Below, piece by piece: positions 46,003 to 55,224 of a DNA stretch of 64,000 bases. The translations under genes and the position numbers were made by a program. The number at the start of each line of letters is the position of its first letter. The stretch's first letter is position 1. Source of the stretch: an uncultured Bacteroidales bacterium (GTDB taxonomy: Bacteria > Bacteroidota > Bacteroidia > Bacteroidales > Muribaculaceae); assembly GCA_902774055.1 (NCBI GenBank), contig CACYGX010000006.1:36243-100242 (forward strand), given 5' to 3'. The notes beneath the pieces were generated by a model. The model did no database searches and had not been told where the DNA came from. It saw only the letters and a program-made list of their open reading frames with translations.

Positions 46003-46887
46003 TTAGGGTCGGGGAAGGGATGGGGGAGTCTGCTGCCGGCGATAGCGGTTGTGGGCCCAGATGGCAAGCGTGATGCTGGCGATGGCGCTGAGCAGCGCAA
46101 GCCACGGGAAGGCGCCGTCGGCAGGCATGCCCAGGGTGTCGCCATAATTCTCGGGGACAATGCCCTTGTTGGCTAAGTAACTGAACACGACCACAGTGCT
46201 GTTGTTGAGCGTGTGGGCGATGATAGGAACCCACAGGCTGCGTGTCCACACCAGCAGATAGCCTAACCACAAGGCCAGTACCATGCGGGGAAAGAAGCCG
46301 TAGAACTGCATGTGGATGGCGCTGAAGATGATGGCGACAATCCACACCGCGGCGTGGGTGCTCAGACGGCTGTCCTGCATCGTGCGCAACATGGCGCCGC
46401 GAAAGAGCATCTCCTCGCTTAGTCCGGCCATGAAACCGATAACAAAGATGCACACCAGCAGCCTGCCAACGGAGTGAATGTCAAGCAGTTGCTTGGTGGC
46501 CTCGGCGGCTTCGTCCTCGGCGGCACGCATCCACTGCTCCACGCCACTCATCCACGAGGGCAACGTCATCGCCTGGTTGGTGTTTACAAGCCAGTTCATG
46601 GCAGGCATCGAGAGAACAAAAAAGGCCAGGACGAGTATCAGGGACCACCCGCTAGGGGCGCGGTCGAGGCACATGGCGTGAATGGGGCGGCGATAGAAGA
46701 TGGCCATGGCGGCTATGGCGGGTAGGATGAAGGCCATGATGTCTTGCACGGTGAGCATGGTGAGCATTCCCCTCTCCATGATGATGGGTAAAATGCAGAC
46801 AATCGAGCCCACGAGGAGTCCAACGCCCATCAGGCACAAGAGTACGATCAGGCGAGTGCCCAGCTTCATATCGGTTTTTCTTTCCAT
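46003..46887 (-). CDS. CPBP-family intramembrane metalloprotease
   Basis: 294 residues from ATG 46887; the longer frame would start upstream of the promoter element at 46911-46918. About eight membrane helices. The Abi/CAAX motifs are present: EEMLFRGAM (EExxxR), FSAIHMQFYG (FxxxH) and HTLNNS. Family members include CAAX proteases and bacteriocin-immunity proteins; the role here is unknown. Independent transcription unit. Confidence 0.9.
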   Translation of the reverse strand: MERKTDMKLGTRLIVLLCLMGVGLLVGSIVCILPIIMERGMLTMLTVQDIMAFILPAIAAMAIFYRRPIHAMCLDRAPSGWSLILVLAFFVLSMPAMNWLVNTNQAMTLPSWMSGVEQWMRAAEDEAAEATKQLLDIHSVGRLLVCIFVIGFMAGLSEEMLFRGAMLRTMQDSRLSTHAAVWIVAIIFSAIHMQFYGFFPRMVLALWLGYLLVWTRSLWVPIIAHTLNNSTVVVFSYLANKGIVPENYGDTLGMPADGAFPWLALLSAIASITLAIWAHNRYRRQQTPPSLPRP

Positions 46888-46910
46888 AATTGTTCTCTTT
46901 TTTTCTTTTG

Positions 46911-46918
46911 CAAAATTA
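46911..46918 (-). promoter_or_regulatory. -7 element of the CPBP protease promoter
   Basis: TAATTTTG on the minus strand, 23 bases above ATG 46887. Confidence 0.5.
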
Positions 46919-47037
46919 AACATTTTGCAAATCATGCTTCTTTTTCGCGCCTCAAGTGCCTATCCTGCAAGTGTTTGTGTGCGTTGTGTTATAGGTCGGG
47001 GAAATCCCGCGACAATAATTCGGCAACAAAACGTAGT

Positions 47038-47598
47038 TTATTGTTTTGTAACAGTAGCGTCAGTGATTACAAATGTACCAAGCCAGATGGTGGAAGACAC
47101 ACGGAACCCAGTACCAGTAAAACGCCCATTCCTATCCCACTTTTTTAGTATGCCTTTGACAAGGTATCTGCCCGATGAGAGGGTAGAAGCCTCGTCTTTG
47201 GTCATTTCAACAAGTAAGCGGAAGCCCAAATCCCATTTATCACCACCATAACTTGAGTAGTCTGGGACCTTGAACCATGCAGTTGCTTTTTCTCCATTCA
47301 CCTGGTCAATCTCCTCGAATTGCACAGGCAAATTGCTTATGAAGTCGAAAGGCTTTCCAACGCAAGAAGAAAAGTATTCTTCTAACGACTTTGCCATTTC
47401 CCCTTGAGCTATCTCGTTGTCCTTATAATTCGGGTATTTCTCCACGAGAGGATCAAGCAGTCTTGAGGCTTCATTCTTTGGCGCATCAACCTCATCTATA
47501 TGTGAAGTTGCGGTTTGCTCATTTGATTGTTCGGATGTAACATTAACACAAGCTATTAATGCAAAAAACAAACAGATAATGGATATAGCTTGCTTCAT
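47038..47598 (-). CDS. lipoprotein of unknown function in XRE-led island
   Basis: 186 residues; signal peptide with lipobox ALIAC (cysteine about 17) and a serine/glutamate-rich linker. The C-terminal half (YLVKGILKKW ... WLGTFVITDATV) has the alternating pattern of an OB-fold, similar to tRNA_anti-like proteins; this is a weak inference. Third gene of a tight minus-strand set with 3-base spacing. Its base composition is AT-richer than the surrounding genes. Confidence 0.65.
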   Translation of the reverse strand: MKQAISIICLFFALIACVNVTSEQSNEQTATSHIDEVDAPKNEASRLLDPLVEKYPNYKDNEIAQGEMAKSLEEYFSSCVGKPFDFISNLPVQFEEIDQVNGEKATAWFKVPDYSSYGGDKWDLGFRLLVEMTKDEASTLSSGRYLVKGILKKWDRNGRFTGTGFRVSSTIWLGTFVITDATVTKQ

Positions 47599-47601
47599 GT
47601 T

Positions 47602-48081
47602 TTAGTCTTGTTCAGGATTAAATAATGTAATCGTCATTACTTTTTTGTCATTATCATTGGTGGACATATCTACCCACACTTTTTTCCACAATCGAGAGAA
47701 GGAACCACGCTCAATCAGTGTGTAATCTCGTTGAGTAATTTCACCTTCACCGCTGTCTGTTGGGCCGAATAATTTGCAGCAGACTGTGACAAATTCAGAA
47801 AGGTCTGCCGTCATTCCTGCGCGATCACCCCATATCTCAACTTGATAACTGCCATCTCCTTTGAAGCGTTTTATGATAGCTTCTTTGAATAGACCCATAT
47901 CATTGTTTAGTTGTTGGATGGTTGCCGTGTACTTGAGCCCATTGTCTTGATCTCCATTCAAATATTGGTCAAGGTTATGGATGTCAATGGAGAAAAACTC
48001 TGCCAATGATTGGCGCACAGGAATAGCCTCAAGTTCTTCGACTTGATTTTTCTTTTTCTTGAATATATCAAAAAGTCCCAT
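47602..48081 (-). CDS. cytosolic protein of unknown function in XRE-led island
   Basis: 159 residues, opening MGLFDIFKKKK, an amphipathic, lysine-rich start seen in many accessory immunity-like or DUF proteins. No membrane segment or signal peptide. The remainder is mixed alpha/beta with SFSRLWKKVWVDM near the end. I do not recognise a family. It lies between the regulator (6 bases) and the lipoprotein (3 bases), so the three form one transcript. Confidence 0.65.
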   Translation of the reverse strand: MGLFDIFKKKKNQVEELEAIPVRQSLAEFFSIDIHNLDQYLNGDQDNGLKYTATIQQLNNDMGLFKEAIIKRFKGDGSYQVEIWGDRAGMTADLSEFVTVCCKLFGPTDSGEGEITQRDYTLIERGSFSRLWKKVWVDMSTNDNDKKVMTITLFNPEQD

Positions 48082-48087
48082 AATGAT

Positions 48088-48405
48088 TTATTGGTTTTGA
48101 AGTTGTTTGATTTTGTCTTGTAGGTTGCGGATGGTTTCCTGCTGCATGGCGATGACGTCCACGAGGTTGCCAATGCGCTTATCCTGATCATCGTTGCTCC
48201 TGCTCATCGTTCCCGTTCCCCTCATGAGCCATTCGGCAGAGACTTCGGGGAATGTGTCGAGGATAGCCCGCACTGTCTCAAGGCTGATTTTGCGTTTGCC
48301 GTTGAGCTGGGTCCATAATGTCATTTGTTGAACGCCGATTTTTGCGGCGAAAGAAGTAGGTTTCATACCCGTACTCTCGATCAGTTTTGAAATTCTATTT
48401 ACCAC
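48088..48405 (-). CDS. XRE-family helix-turn-helix regulator
   Basis: 105 residues. Residues 1-55 form a Cro/CI-type HTH (SFAAKIGVQQMTLWTQLNGK), then FPEVSAEWLMRGTG, the usual end of phage-repressor DNA-binding domains. The C-terminus is a short predicted coiled coil (AMQQETIRNLQDKIKQLQ) for dimerisation. It has no peptidase or sensor domain. It heads a three-gene transcript and probably represses its own promoter through the dyad at 48468-48504. Confidence 0.85.
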   Translation of the reverse strand: MVNRISKLIESTGMKPTSFAAKIGVQQMTLWTQLNGKRKISLETVRAILDTFPEVSAEWLMRGTGTMSRSNDDQDKRIGNLVDVIAMQQETIRNLQDKIKQLQNQ

Positions 48406-48467
48406 GCTCTAAGTTTTATTGAAAATGTTGCAAAAAAAGTTAAAATTCAAATTCTTAGAACAAATAT

Positions 48468-48504
48468 TCTTGTAAAAAGGGCATTTGAAGTAATATTTAC
48501 AAGA
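48468..48504. promoter_or_regulatory. candidate operator: 9-bp perfect inverted repeat
   Basis: TCTTGTAAA (48468-48476) and TTTACAAGA (48496-48504), 19 bases apart, lie between the XRE start codon and its -7 element, in the transcribed leader. A 13-base direct repeat (ATTTGAAGTAATA at 48483-48495 and 48604-48616) overlaps the spacer. The rest of this 392-base gap is AT-rich without other features. Confidence 0.5.
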
Positions 48505-48522
48505 TACAAACAATATGGAATG

Positions 48523-48552
48523 CAAAAATACGACAAAATTTTGTTTTCCAAA
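48523..48552 (-). promoter_or_regulatory. promoter of the XRE-led island
   Basis: TATTTTTG on the minus strand (plus 48523-48530) with TTTG at 48549-48552 and an 18-base spacer. Confidence 0.5.
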
Positions 48553-48797
48553 TCATTTTTAATCAAAAAGATGATGAAATGGAAGAAACAAATGAGAAAA
48601 AAGATTTGAAGTAATAATTAGACAATGAGTTAGTTCTAAAATGATAGTGCATTCACCAACCTTTTAATGATTAACAGCTTAAGGTTCCGTTGTAAATTGA
48701 TAATTATTAGGTAATGGTTTTTCTGCCTCGGACATTAAACATTTTTTTACTAGCTCGGTCTAATAGACAAAGAATAATCACTAAAACACCAATAATT

Positions 48798-49409
48798 ATG
48801 AAAAGGATTTTGTTCACACTCTCTGCTTTGATGGCGCTAGGATTATGTGCTACGGCACAGACCAATAGTGCCGAGGTGGATATAGAGACGACCGATGACG
48901 TGAAACTGGAAATCATCACGCCTGCCGAGCCTGTCCAGGAAACCAAAGAGGAAATCAAGGCACGTGAGAAACGCCTGCGGGAATTTAATGACGATGTGGC
49001 CTATGCCAAGGCCTCCAACTCGATGCGCCGTGGTTACTTTGTGCTCGTCGCCGATAACATCCAGATTGGCCCCACTGGCTATCGCCACTATGCCTTAAAC
49101 AATAATTCCAATTTTATCCTGGTCCAGAGTGACGATGGTATCATCCAGTATGCATTCAATATGGGCGATCCGGGCTTAAATGGCCTCGGTGGCTGGACGG
49201 GTAAGGGTACCGTGCGAGACAAGAAATTACAATATAAGGACAATGGTGACGTGTTCATGCAGTTCAAGCTGGTCACCAAATATGGTACGCTGGATGTTGA
49301 CGTGACGTTGTTCCACAACAGCAAGCGGGCGATGGCATACATCTATGGTGGCACCCAGATCGTCATGTATGGCGAAATCCTTCCTTACCGCGACAAGGAG
49401 CACCGATAA
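48798..49409 (+). CDS. exported DUF4251-like protein
   Basis: 203 residues from ATG 48798, where a 20-residue signal peptide (ending CATAQ) begins. A charged helix (KEEIKAREKRLREF) precedes a beta-rich domain with FVLVADNIQIG, FILVQSDDGIIQYAF and GWTGKGTVRDKKL, resembling DUF4251. Bacteroidal members are periplasmic with no known function. Ends in a strong terminator shared with the convergent gene. Confidence 0.7.
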   Translation: MKRILFTLSALMALGLCATAQTNSAEVDIETTDDVKLEIITPAEPVQETKEEIKAREKRLREFNDDVAYAKASNSMRRGYFVLVADNIQIGPTGYRHYALNNNSNFILVQSDDGIIQYAFNMGDPGLNGLGGWTGKGTVRDKKLQYKDNGDVFMQFKLVTKYGTLDVDVTLFHNSKRAMAYIYGGTQIVMYGEILPYRDKEHR

Positions 49410-49478
49410 CTCAAGAAAATATCAAAATGGTTTTTATAAACGATTAATGCCGGTAATAGATGATTTAAACAATGCCGC

Positions 49479-49514
49479 GCGCCCCGCCAGTTGACCGGCA
49501 ACTGGGCGGGGCGC
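49479..49514. terminator. GC-rich bidirectional terminator
   Basis: 15-16-bp stem (49479-49493 with 49499-49514, one bulged C) between convergent genes. Confidence 0.85.
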
Positions 49515-49527
49515 AATTTCTTATGGC

Positions 49528-50157
49528 CTACTTGCTGCAGCAGGGGCAGCAGGGTGTTTGCAATAGCGGCTTGAGTTCATTCTCAAAGATGTTCCGCTTG
49601 ATGATGCGGTAGTGCGGGGCATAGGCCTCGCGGTAGTCGGGCGAGTGGCTGATGGCATATTTCCCTTGTGCCAAGACATCCTCGATAAATGCTTTATCTT
49701 CTTGCTGATGGGGCAGGTCTAATCCCAAATCTTCGATGACAAGCAGTATTTCATGCCACCTGCCAGCCCACATGGCCACGGTGGGGCGTTTCCCCTCGTT
49801 GGCGCTACGCACAAAGGCGTCCATCAGTTGGTCGGCAGTGATTTTGCCCTCGATGACGGCACGCAGGCTGACGCGGACATAATTGCAGTCAACGCCGCAG
49901 GGCTCATAGTCCCACGGCTGCAGGGTGCTGATATCGGTCGTGGCGAGTTCCTTATCCAGATAAGCCCTGGCCGACGCGGGGTCATTGACGAGGTGCTCGG
50001 CTCCCATATAGTCCTGGAAACAAGACTTGTAGATGTCCAGCAGTCGGGCCTTGGGATACTGCTCCATCATCCCAGTGACAAAATTCTCGATATTTTGGGC
50101 TTGGATACACATGCAGCATGCAGCAACAATCACCATGCTTAAGATTCTCTTTGTCAT
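49528..50157 (-). CDS. exported protein of unknown function with Cys-rich tail
   Basis: 209 residues; signal peptide to about residue 20 (CMCIQAQ). The body has conserved-looking LLDIYKSCFQDYMGAEHLV and SPDYREAYAPHYRII, known to me only from uncharacterised bacteroidal proteins. The last residues are TPCCPCCSK: four cysteines in five positions, unusual outside metal-binding or membrane-anchored tails. It starts 12 bases after the ligA stop region, so it may be read through from ligA. Confidence 0.7.
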   Translation of the reverse strand: MTKRILSMVIVAACCMCIQAQNIENFVTGMMEQYPKARLLDIYKSCFQDYMGAEHLVNDPASARAYLDKELATTDISTLQPWDYEPCGVDCNYVRVSLRAVIEGKITADQLMDAFVRSANEGKRPTVAMWAGRWHEILLVIEDLGLDLPHQQEDKAFIEDVLAQGKYAISHSPDYREAYAPHYRIIKRNIFENELKPLLQTPCCPCCSK

Positions 50158-50169
50158 TTCCATCGGGTT

Positions 50170-52173
50170 TTATTCAATCATGTCTAGGAACTCGTCCTCG
50201 TTCAGGATGCTGATGCCCAGTTTGCGGGCTTTTTCCAACTTGGCGGGCCCCATGTTCTCGCCAGCGAGAATGAAGCTGGTAGCGCTCGAGATGCTGCTCA
50301 CATTTTTGCCGCCATGCTGTTCGATCAGCGCCTTGTATTCCTCGCGGGAGTGCTTGGCAAACACGCCGCTGATGACGATTTTCTTGCCCATCAGTTTGTC
50401 GGTCTGCCCAGCGGTCTCCTCGTCGGTGAGCGCCATCTGCAGCCCCGCTGCCCGCAACCGTTCGACGATGACGCGGTTACGTTCCTCGGCAAAGAAATCG
50501 ACAATCGATTGGGCGATTTTAGGACCCACCTCGGGAATTGCCGACAACTGCTCGGCAGGCAGACTCATTAAGGTGTCAATATCGCGGGTGTGGCGTGCCA
50601 GCACCTTGCCTGTGGTCTCACCCACAAAGGGGATGGACAGGGCAAAGATGACACGGGCATAGGGCACGCTGCGGCTTGCCTCCAAGCCGCGCAGGATGCG
50701 TTGTGCGCTCTTTTCCTGGAAGCGGTCCAGCGCCACGAGTTTCTCCTGCGTGAGGTCATACAAGTCGGCCACATCGTTTACCAGGCCGTTCTTGTTGAGG
50801 ATGACAGCGACCTCCTCGCCGATGCCGTCGATGTCCATCGCGTGGCGTCCCACAAAGTGCTCGATGCGGCCACAAATCTGCGGTCCACAGCCCCATTTGT
50901 TGGGGCAGACCCATGCCGCTTCGCCCTCGATGCGCTTCAGCGGAGTGCCGCAGGAGGGGCAATGGGTGACAAAGGTGACAGGTTGGCTGCCGGGTTGACG
51001 GCGTTTCTCGTCAACGCCCACGATTTTGGGAATGATTTCGCCTCCCTTCTCGACATAGAGCATGTCTCCCTCGTGGATGTCCAGTTGCTCGATGATGTCG
51101 GCATTGTGGAGCGAGGCGCGCTTGACGATGGTGCCGCTCAGCAGCACGGGCTCCAGGTTGGCAACGGGGGTGATGACACCAGTGCGGCCCACCTCGAAGG
51201 AAACATACTGCAGCTTGGTGCATTCACGCTCAGGGGCAAATTTATAGGCTATCGCCCAACGTGGCGACTTGGCGGTGGAACCAAGGTTCAACTGCTGGCG
51301 CAAGGAGTTGATCTTGAACACCAAACCATCGGTAGCGACAGGCAATTTCTTCCGTTCCACATCCCAGTGGCCGATAAAGTCCTTCACGGCATCGATGCTG
51401 GGCAAAACAGACATCTCGCCGGTCTTGAAGCCCCATCGCTGCAATGCCATGATGCTGTCGTAGTGTGTCTCGAAGGGCAGATTGTCGCCCAGCAGATAAT
51501 AAAAGATGGCGTCCAGTCCACGGCGAGCTACCTCGGCACTGTTTTGCAACTTCAGCGTGCCAGCGGCGGCATTGCGGGGATTGGCAAACAAGGGTTCCTC
51601 GTTAAAATGGCGTTCCTCGTTGAGCCGCTCAAAGCTCTTCCACGGCAACAGAATCTCTCCACGCACCTCAAACTTCTCGGGCAGGTCGGTCACACCTGTG
51701 ATTTCCAGCGGTACCGACTTGATGGTGATGACATTGGCGGTCACGTCATCGCCCTGAACGCCGTCGCCACGGGTCACGGCACGCACCAGGCGACCGTACT
51801 CGTAGGTGACCGAAATCGAGGTGCCGTCATACTTCATCTCGCCCACAATCTCGCTGGCCTCGCCACCCAGGCCATCCTGGGCGCGGCGCAAGAAGTCCTG
51901 TACCTCCTCGATGCTGTAGCTGTTCGACAGCGACATCATGGGGCGCTCGTGGCGCACCTGGGTAAACCCCTTGCTGATGTCACTGCCCACGCGTTGGGTG
52001 GGGGAGAGCGGATCCTTGAATTGTGGGTAATCTCGTTCCAGATCCTCGAGTTCGCGCAACAGGGCGTCAAATTCCTGGTCGCTCACCGTGGGCGCATTGA
52101 GCACATAGTAGTTATGGTTGTGGCGGTTGATGATATCCCGCAATTCCTTGATTCGCTGTTCAAACAGGTCCAT
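50170..52173 (-). CDS. ligA: NAD-dependent DNA ligase
   Basis: About 667 residues from ATG 52173 (MDLFEQ). The adenylation lysine is in MKYDGTS; an OB domain, a four-cysteine zinc finger (CPSCGTPL and CPNKWGC), helix-hairpin-helix repeats ([15 protein letters not shown]) and a C-terminal BRCT domain ([15 protein letters not shown]) follow. It seals Okazaki fragments. Length is standard. The downstream exported protein gene is close enough to be co-transcribed. Confidence 0.97.
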   Translation of the reverse strand: MDLFEQRIKELRDIINRHNHNYYVLNAPTVSDQEFDALLRELEDLERDYPQFKDPLSPTQRVGSDISKGFTQVRHERPMMSLSNSYSIEEVQDFLRRAQDGLGGEASEIVGEMKYDGTSISVTYEYGRLVRAVTRGDGVQGDDVTANVITIKSVPLEITGVTDLPEKFEVRGEILLPWKSFERLNEERHFNEEPLFANPRNAAAGTLKLQNSAEVARRGLDAIFYYLLGDNLPFETHYDSIMALQRWGFKTGEMSVLPSIDAVKDFIGHWDVERKKLPVATDGLVFKINSLRQQLNLGSTAKSPRWAIAYKFAPERECTKLQYVSFEVGRTGVITPVANLEPVLLSGTIVKRASLHNADIIEQLDIHEGDMLYVEKGGEIIPKIVGVDEKRRQPGSQPVTFVTHCPSCGTPLKRIEGEAAWVCPNKWGCGPQICGRIEHFVGRHAMDIDGIGEEVAVILNKNGLVNDVADLYDLTQEKLVALDRFQEKSAQRILRGLEASRSVPYARVIFALSIPFVGETTGKVLARHTRDIDTLMSLPAEQLSAIPEVGPKIAQSIVDFFAEERNRVIVERLRAAGLQMALTDEETAGQTDKLMGKKIVISGVFAKHSREEYKALIEQHGGKNVSSISSATSFILAGENMGPAKLEKARKLGISILNEDEFLDMIE

Positions 52174-52254
52174 TGTCATTAACGATTTGTATGATTTTGA
52201 TGCGCTAAATTAGTGTTTTTTTCTCAAAAAGACTCAGTAGGTCAATTTTTTTAT

Positions 52255-52262
52255 TATTTTTG
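52255..52262 (+). promoter_or_regulatory. -7 element of the small lipoprotein gene
   Basis: TATTTTTG, 34 bases before ATG 52297. Confidence 0.45.
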
Positions 52263-52296
52263 CGCATAAATTAATTGCATTAGCTTTTCAGTATAT

Positions 52297-52482
52297 ATGA
52301 TGAAGAGAAGAAACAAATTGATGGTGCTATCTGTTGCTCTGATCATGTTCACGCTGATGATGACAGGGTGTTTCAGGCAGGATTATTTGATGTTTGAAGA
52401 TGGCGATTTTGATGGAATCGAGTTTTCGGACTACGATTTGATTCAGAATGCCGAGCTTGAGATGGACGATATTGACAGGTAA
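52297..52482 (+). CDS. small acidic lipoprotein
   Basis: 61 residues: basic start, hydrophobic stretch, MMTGC lipobox (cysteine about 25), then a mature part of only about 37 residues that is highly acidic (14 or more Asp/Glu). A promoter element lies upstream and there is no neighbour on the same transcript. Function unknown. Coding status is supported by the complete signal-peptide architecture. Confidence 0.6.
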   Translation: MMKRRNKLMVLSVALIMFTLMMTGCFRQDYLMFEDGDFDGIEFSDYDLIQNAELEMDDIDR

Positions 52483-52614
52483 ATTTGATTTTTACCTTTT
52501 TTAAAAATTATTAAAAGGCGTGATATGTTATCAGATAGACGGTTAGATAAAGCACTCTTGCTCAAATTGTCTTCTTTAGTTTTATTTTTAACATTTGCTT
52601 AACGATTATTTTTA

Positions 52615-52622
52615 TATATTTG
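52615..52622 (+). promoter_or_regulatory. -7 element of the serine palmitoyltransferase gene
   Basis: TATATTTG, 72 bases before ATG 52695. Confidence 0.6.
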
Positions 52623-52694
52623 CAGCCAATTATGAAGTAATGTCTTCATCGGAACGCGCCGGTGAAGGCAATCAATGAATCTATATATTTATAT

Positions 52695-53882
52695 ATGAAC
52701 CTATTACACAGTAAGTTAGCACGATACGAAGAGCCTCAGAAAGCTAAGGCTGCAGGCATCTATCCCTATTTCCGTGCTATCTCCAGCGAACAGGATACCG
52801 AGGTCATCATGAATGGCAAGAAAGTACTCATGTTCGGATCAAATTGCTACTCGGGACTGGTCAATGACGAACGCATCAAGCGCGCTGCCATCGAAGCCAC
52901 CGAGAAATATGGTACAGGTTGCGCTGGCTCGCCCTTCCTTAACGGCACGCTCGACCTGCACAAGCAGTTGGAGCGCAAGCTCGCCGAGTATGAGGGAAAG
53001 GAAGATGCGATGATCTACAGCACCGGCTTCGGCGTCAACCTGGGCGTCATCTCGACGCTCACGGGACGCGAGGACTATATCCTGTGGGATGAACAGGACC
53101 ACGCCTCGATCATCGAGGGCCGTCGCCTGTCGTTTTCCAACTCACTCAAGTATAAGCATAATGACATGGCGTCGCTTGAGACCCAGCTCAAAAAGTGCGA
53201 GCCCGACCGCATCAAACTCATCGTCACCGACGGTGTATTCTCGATGGAGGGCGACGTGTGCAAGCTTCCTGATATCGTTGACCTGGCTCACAAGTACAAC
53301 GCCAACATCATGGTTGACGAGGCCCATGGCATCGGCGTGTTCGGTGAGGGCGGACGTGGCGTGTGCGACCATTTCGGCCTGCGTGACGAGGTGGACCTGA
53401 TCATGGGCACCTTCTCCAAGTCGTTCGCATCACTTGGCGGCTTCATTGCCACCTCGAGCATTATCACCAACTACCTGCGCCACCACTCACGCAGCTACAT
53501 CTTCACCGCCAGCATCACCCCGGCTTCGACCGCTGCTGCGATGAAGGCCATCGACATCCTCATCTCGGAGCCCGAGCGTCAAGAGCACCTCTGGGCCATC
53601 ACCCGCGAGGCTCTGCAGGGATTCCGCGAGATGGGCTTTGAAATCGGCCATACCGAGACGCCCATCATCCCCCTGTTCATTCGTGACAACAACAAGACCT
53701 TTGCCATCACGCGCGACTTGTTGAACGAGGGCATTTTTGTCAATCCAGTCGTTTCGCCCGCCGTGGCACCCAACGACACGCTCATCCGATTCAGCCTCAT
53801 GGCGACCCACACCCACGAACAGGTGGCCATCGCCCTCGAGAAGATTCAGAAAGTGTTCCGCGCCTATGGCCTCGTGCCTTGA
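52695..53882 (+). CDS. serine palmitoyltransferase (alpha-oxoamine synthase)
   Basis: 395 residues from ATG 52695; upstream GTG would add 11 poorly fitting residues. A PLP alpha-oxoamine synthase with GSNCYSGLVNDERI, DEAHGIGVFGEGG and the PLP lysine K242 in GTFSKSFASLGG. Close to the bacteroidal Spt that condenses serine with acyl-CoA to start sphingolipid synthesis; KBL (glycine acetyltransferase) is the main alternative. No other sphingolipid gene is beside it. Confidence 0.88.
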   Translation: MNLLHSKLARYEEPQKAKAAGIYPYFRAISSEQDTEVIMNGKKVLMFGSNCYSGLVNDERIKRAAIEATEKYGTGCAGSPFLNGTLDLHKQLERKLAEYEGKEDAMIYSTGFGVNLGVISTLTGREDYILWDEQDHASIIEGRRLSFSNSLKYKHNDMASLETQLKKCEPDRIKLIVTDGVFSMEGDVCKLPDIVDLAHKYNANIMVDEAHGIGVFGEGGRGVCDHFGLRDEVDLIMGTFSKSFASLGGFIATSSIITNYLRHHSRSYIFTASITPASTAAAMKAIDILISEPERQEHLWAITREALQGFREMGFEIGHTETPIIPLFIRDNNKTFAITRDLLNEGIFVNPVVSPAVAPNDTLIRFSLMATHTHEQVAIALEKIQKVFRAYGLVP

Positions 53883-54019
53883 GATTGACCCGATAGAGAT
53901 AATTAATAAAATATGTGTGAAGCCATGCCTTGAGCGTGGCTTCGCTCGTTCAATAGGGGGCTTGTGGAGCCAAACACCCCTTTTTTCTTGTTCAATCTTA
54001 AAAAAAATCCTAAAAACAC

Positions 54020-54049
54020 TTGTTTGATAAAAATGTATTAGTAATTTCG
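54020..54049 (+). promoter_or_regulatory. promoter of the pRiA4b ORF-3-like gene
   Basis: TAATTTCG at 54042-54049, one base off consensus, with TTG at 54020-54022 and a 19-base spacer. Confidence 0.5.
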
Positions 54050-54084
54050 CATCATCAAAAACTCTTAAGAACACTATTGATATT

Positions 54085-54648
54085 ATGATTTACAGATTTG
54101 TCATAGTCTCTGACGAGGCCGATAACTTCAAGTTGCAGATAGCTATTGACTCCACGGCGACCTTCATGCAGTTGCGCAACGTCATCCTCGAGTCAGCCGG
54201 TTACGGGAAGGATCAGATGGATTCTTTCTACATCTGTGACGACGAGTGGAACAAGGAGAAAGAGGTAACCTGCATGGACATGGGCACCGACAGTGACGAG
54301 GATATTTGGATCATGGACGATACGCAACTCGACGAACACCTCGAGGACGAGGGACAGCGGATGAAGTTTGTGTTTGACTACATGACAGAGCGCTTCTTCA
54401 AGGTAAAACTCAAAGAAGTCATCCCTGGCAAAACCTTGCATGACCCCCTGTGCGAGAGCAAGATTGGTAATCCCCCCGCCGAGAGTGTGGACATCTCCGA
54501 TTTCATCACCATTCCCAAGATACCCGATGCTAGCAACATCGAGGCTATCGACAAGAGCGAATTTTATGGTGATGAGGAATATGACGAGGACGAAATCTCG
54601 GATTTTGACGAGCTTGACAGCCTCGATAGCGACAATTACAAGTTCTAG
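54085..54648 (+). CDS. plasmid pRiA4b ORF-3-like protein
   Basis: 187 residues. The first ~120 match the pRiA4b ORF-3 / IS1096 TnpR-like family: RFVIVSDEADNF, STATFMQLRNVIL, SFYICDDEWN and FVFDYMTERFFKV. Such proteins were named from mobile elements but are widespread as lone chromosomal genes of unknown function. The C-terminal 60 residues are a strongly acidic tail (about one Asp/Glu in two near the end). No transposase, inverted repeats or plasmid genes adjoin it. Confidence 0.8.
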   Translation: MIYRFVIVSDEADNFKLQIAIDSTATFMQLRNVILESAGYGKDQMDSFYICDDEWNKEKEVTCMDMGTDSDEDIWIMDDTQLDEHLEDEGQRMKFVFDYMTERFFKVKLKEVIPGKTLHDPLCESKIGNPPAESVDISDFITIPKIPDASNIEAIDKSEFYGDEEYDEDEISDFDELDSLDSDNYKF

Positions 54649-54698
54649 AAATCTGTCGCAGCCCGTATAGGACCACACTGCAAAAAACCTCGGATATT

Positions 54699-54728
54699 TT
54701 GTCCGGTCGATAAAATGTTGTACTTTTG
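54699..54728 (+). promoter_or_regulatory. promoter of the lipoprotein gene at 54757
   Basis: TACTTTTG at 54721-54728 with TTG at 54699-54701 and a 19-base spacer. Confidence 0.6.
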
Positions 54729-54756
54729 CTGACGTAAAACAAACCCATTCGACGAC

Positions 54757-55098
54757 ATGAAGAAATTAGTTCTAGTATTTGGCGCACTTCTCGCCATGAC
54801 AATGTTTTCGTGCATTGGCGACGGGCAACAGCAAACCGATGACCAGCAGGAGAAGGTTGACACAGTTGAAGTAAAAGACGCGCCCATCGAGGTCACCGGT
54901 GTGGCCATTGACGGAGCGATGAACAGTGTCTATCTCAAGGTGGGCAACGACACCATCGAGTTCAGCTATCCAGATCTGGATGCCGAACAACGGGCCTCCT
55001 GGGAAATCAACGACACCCTCACCATCCGCTACTATGCCACCGAGAATGGCGATAGCGTCACCGAGGTCATCAACCACGCCGACGCAGCGGGCGCATAA
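54757..55098 (+). CDS. small lipoprotein of unknown function
   Basis: 113 residues; lipobox TMFSC (cysteine about 19), an acidic/glutamine linker, then a beta-rich domain (VYLKVGNDTIEFSYP, DTLTIRYY) that looks like a small all-beta fold. No family assigned. Its 3' end lies 43 bases before tRNA-Gly, so it is the last chromosomal gene before the integrated element. Confidence 0.7.
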   Translation: MKKLVLVFGALLAMTMFSCIGDGQQQTDDQQEKVDTVEVKDAPIEVTGVAIDGAMNSVYLKVGNDTIEFSYPDLDAEQRASWEINDTLTIRYYATENGDSVTEVINHADAAGA

Positions 55099-55141
55099 AC
55101 TAGAGAAATATCATCGCGCCGCCACCTCGGCGGCCGACATT

Positions 55142-55214
55142 GCGGTAGTAGCTCAGTTGGTAGAGCATCAGCTTCCCAAGCTGAGGGCCGCGGGTTCGAG
55201 TCCCGTTTACCGCT
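55142..55214 (+). tRNA. tRNA-Gly (CCC)
   Basis: 73-base cloverleaf: acceptor GCGGTAG/TTACCGC, anticodon loop TTCCCAA giving anticodon CCC, stem TCAGC/GCTGA, T loop TTCGAGT. CCA not encoded. The integrase gene begins 236 bases downstream, so the 3' half of this tRNA is the likely attachment site. Confidence 0.95.
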
Positions 55215-55224
55215 CAAACAAAGT

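Noticed and set aside
54085-54648. Insertion-sequence passenger gene
   Set aside because: The family name comes from mobile elements, but there are no inverted repeats, target duplications or transposase around it.
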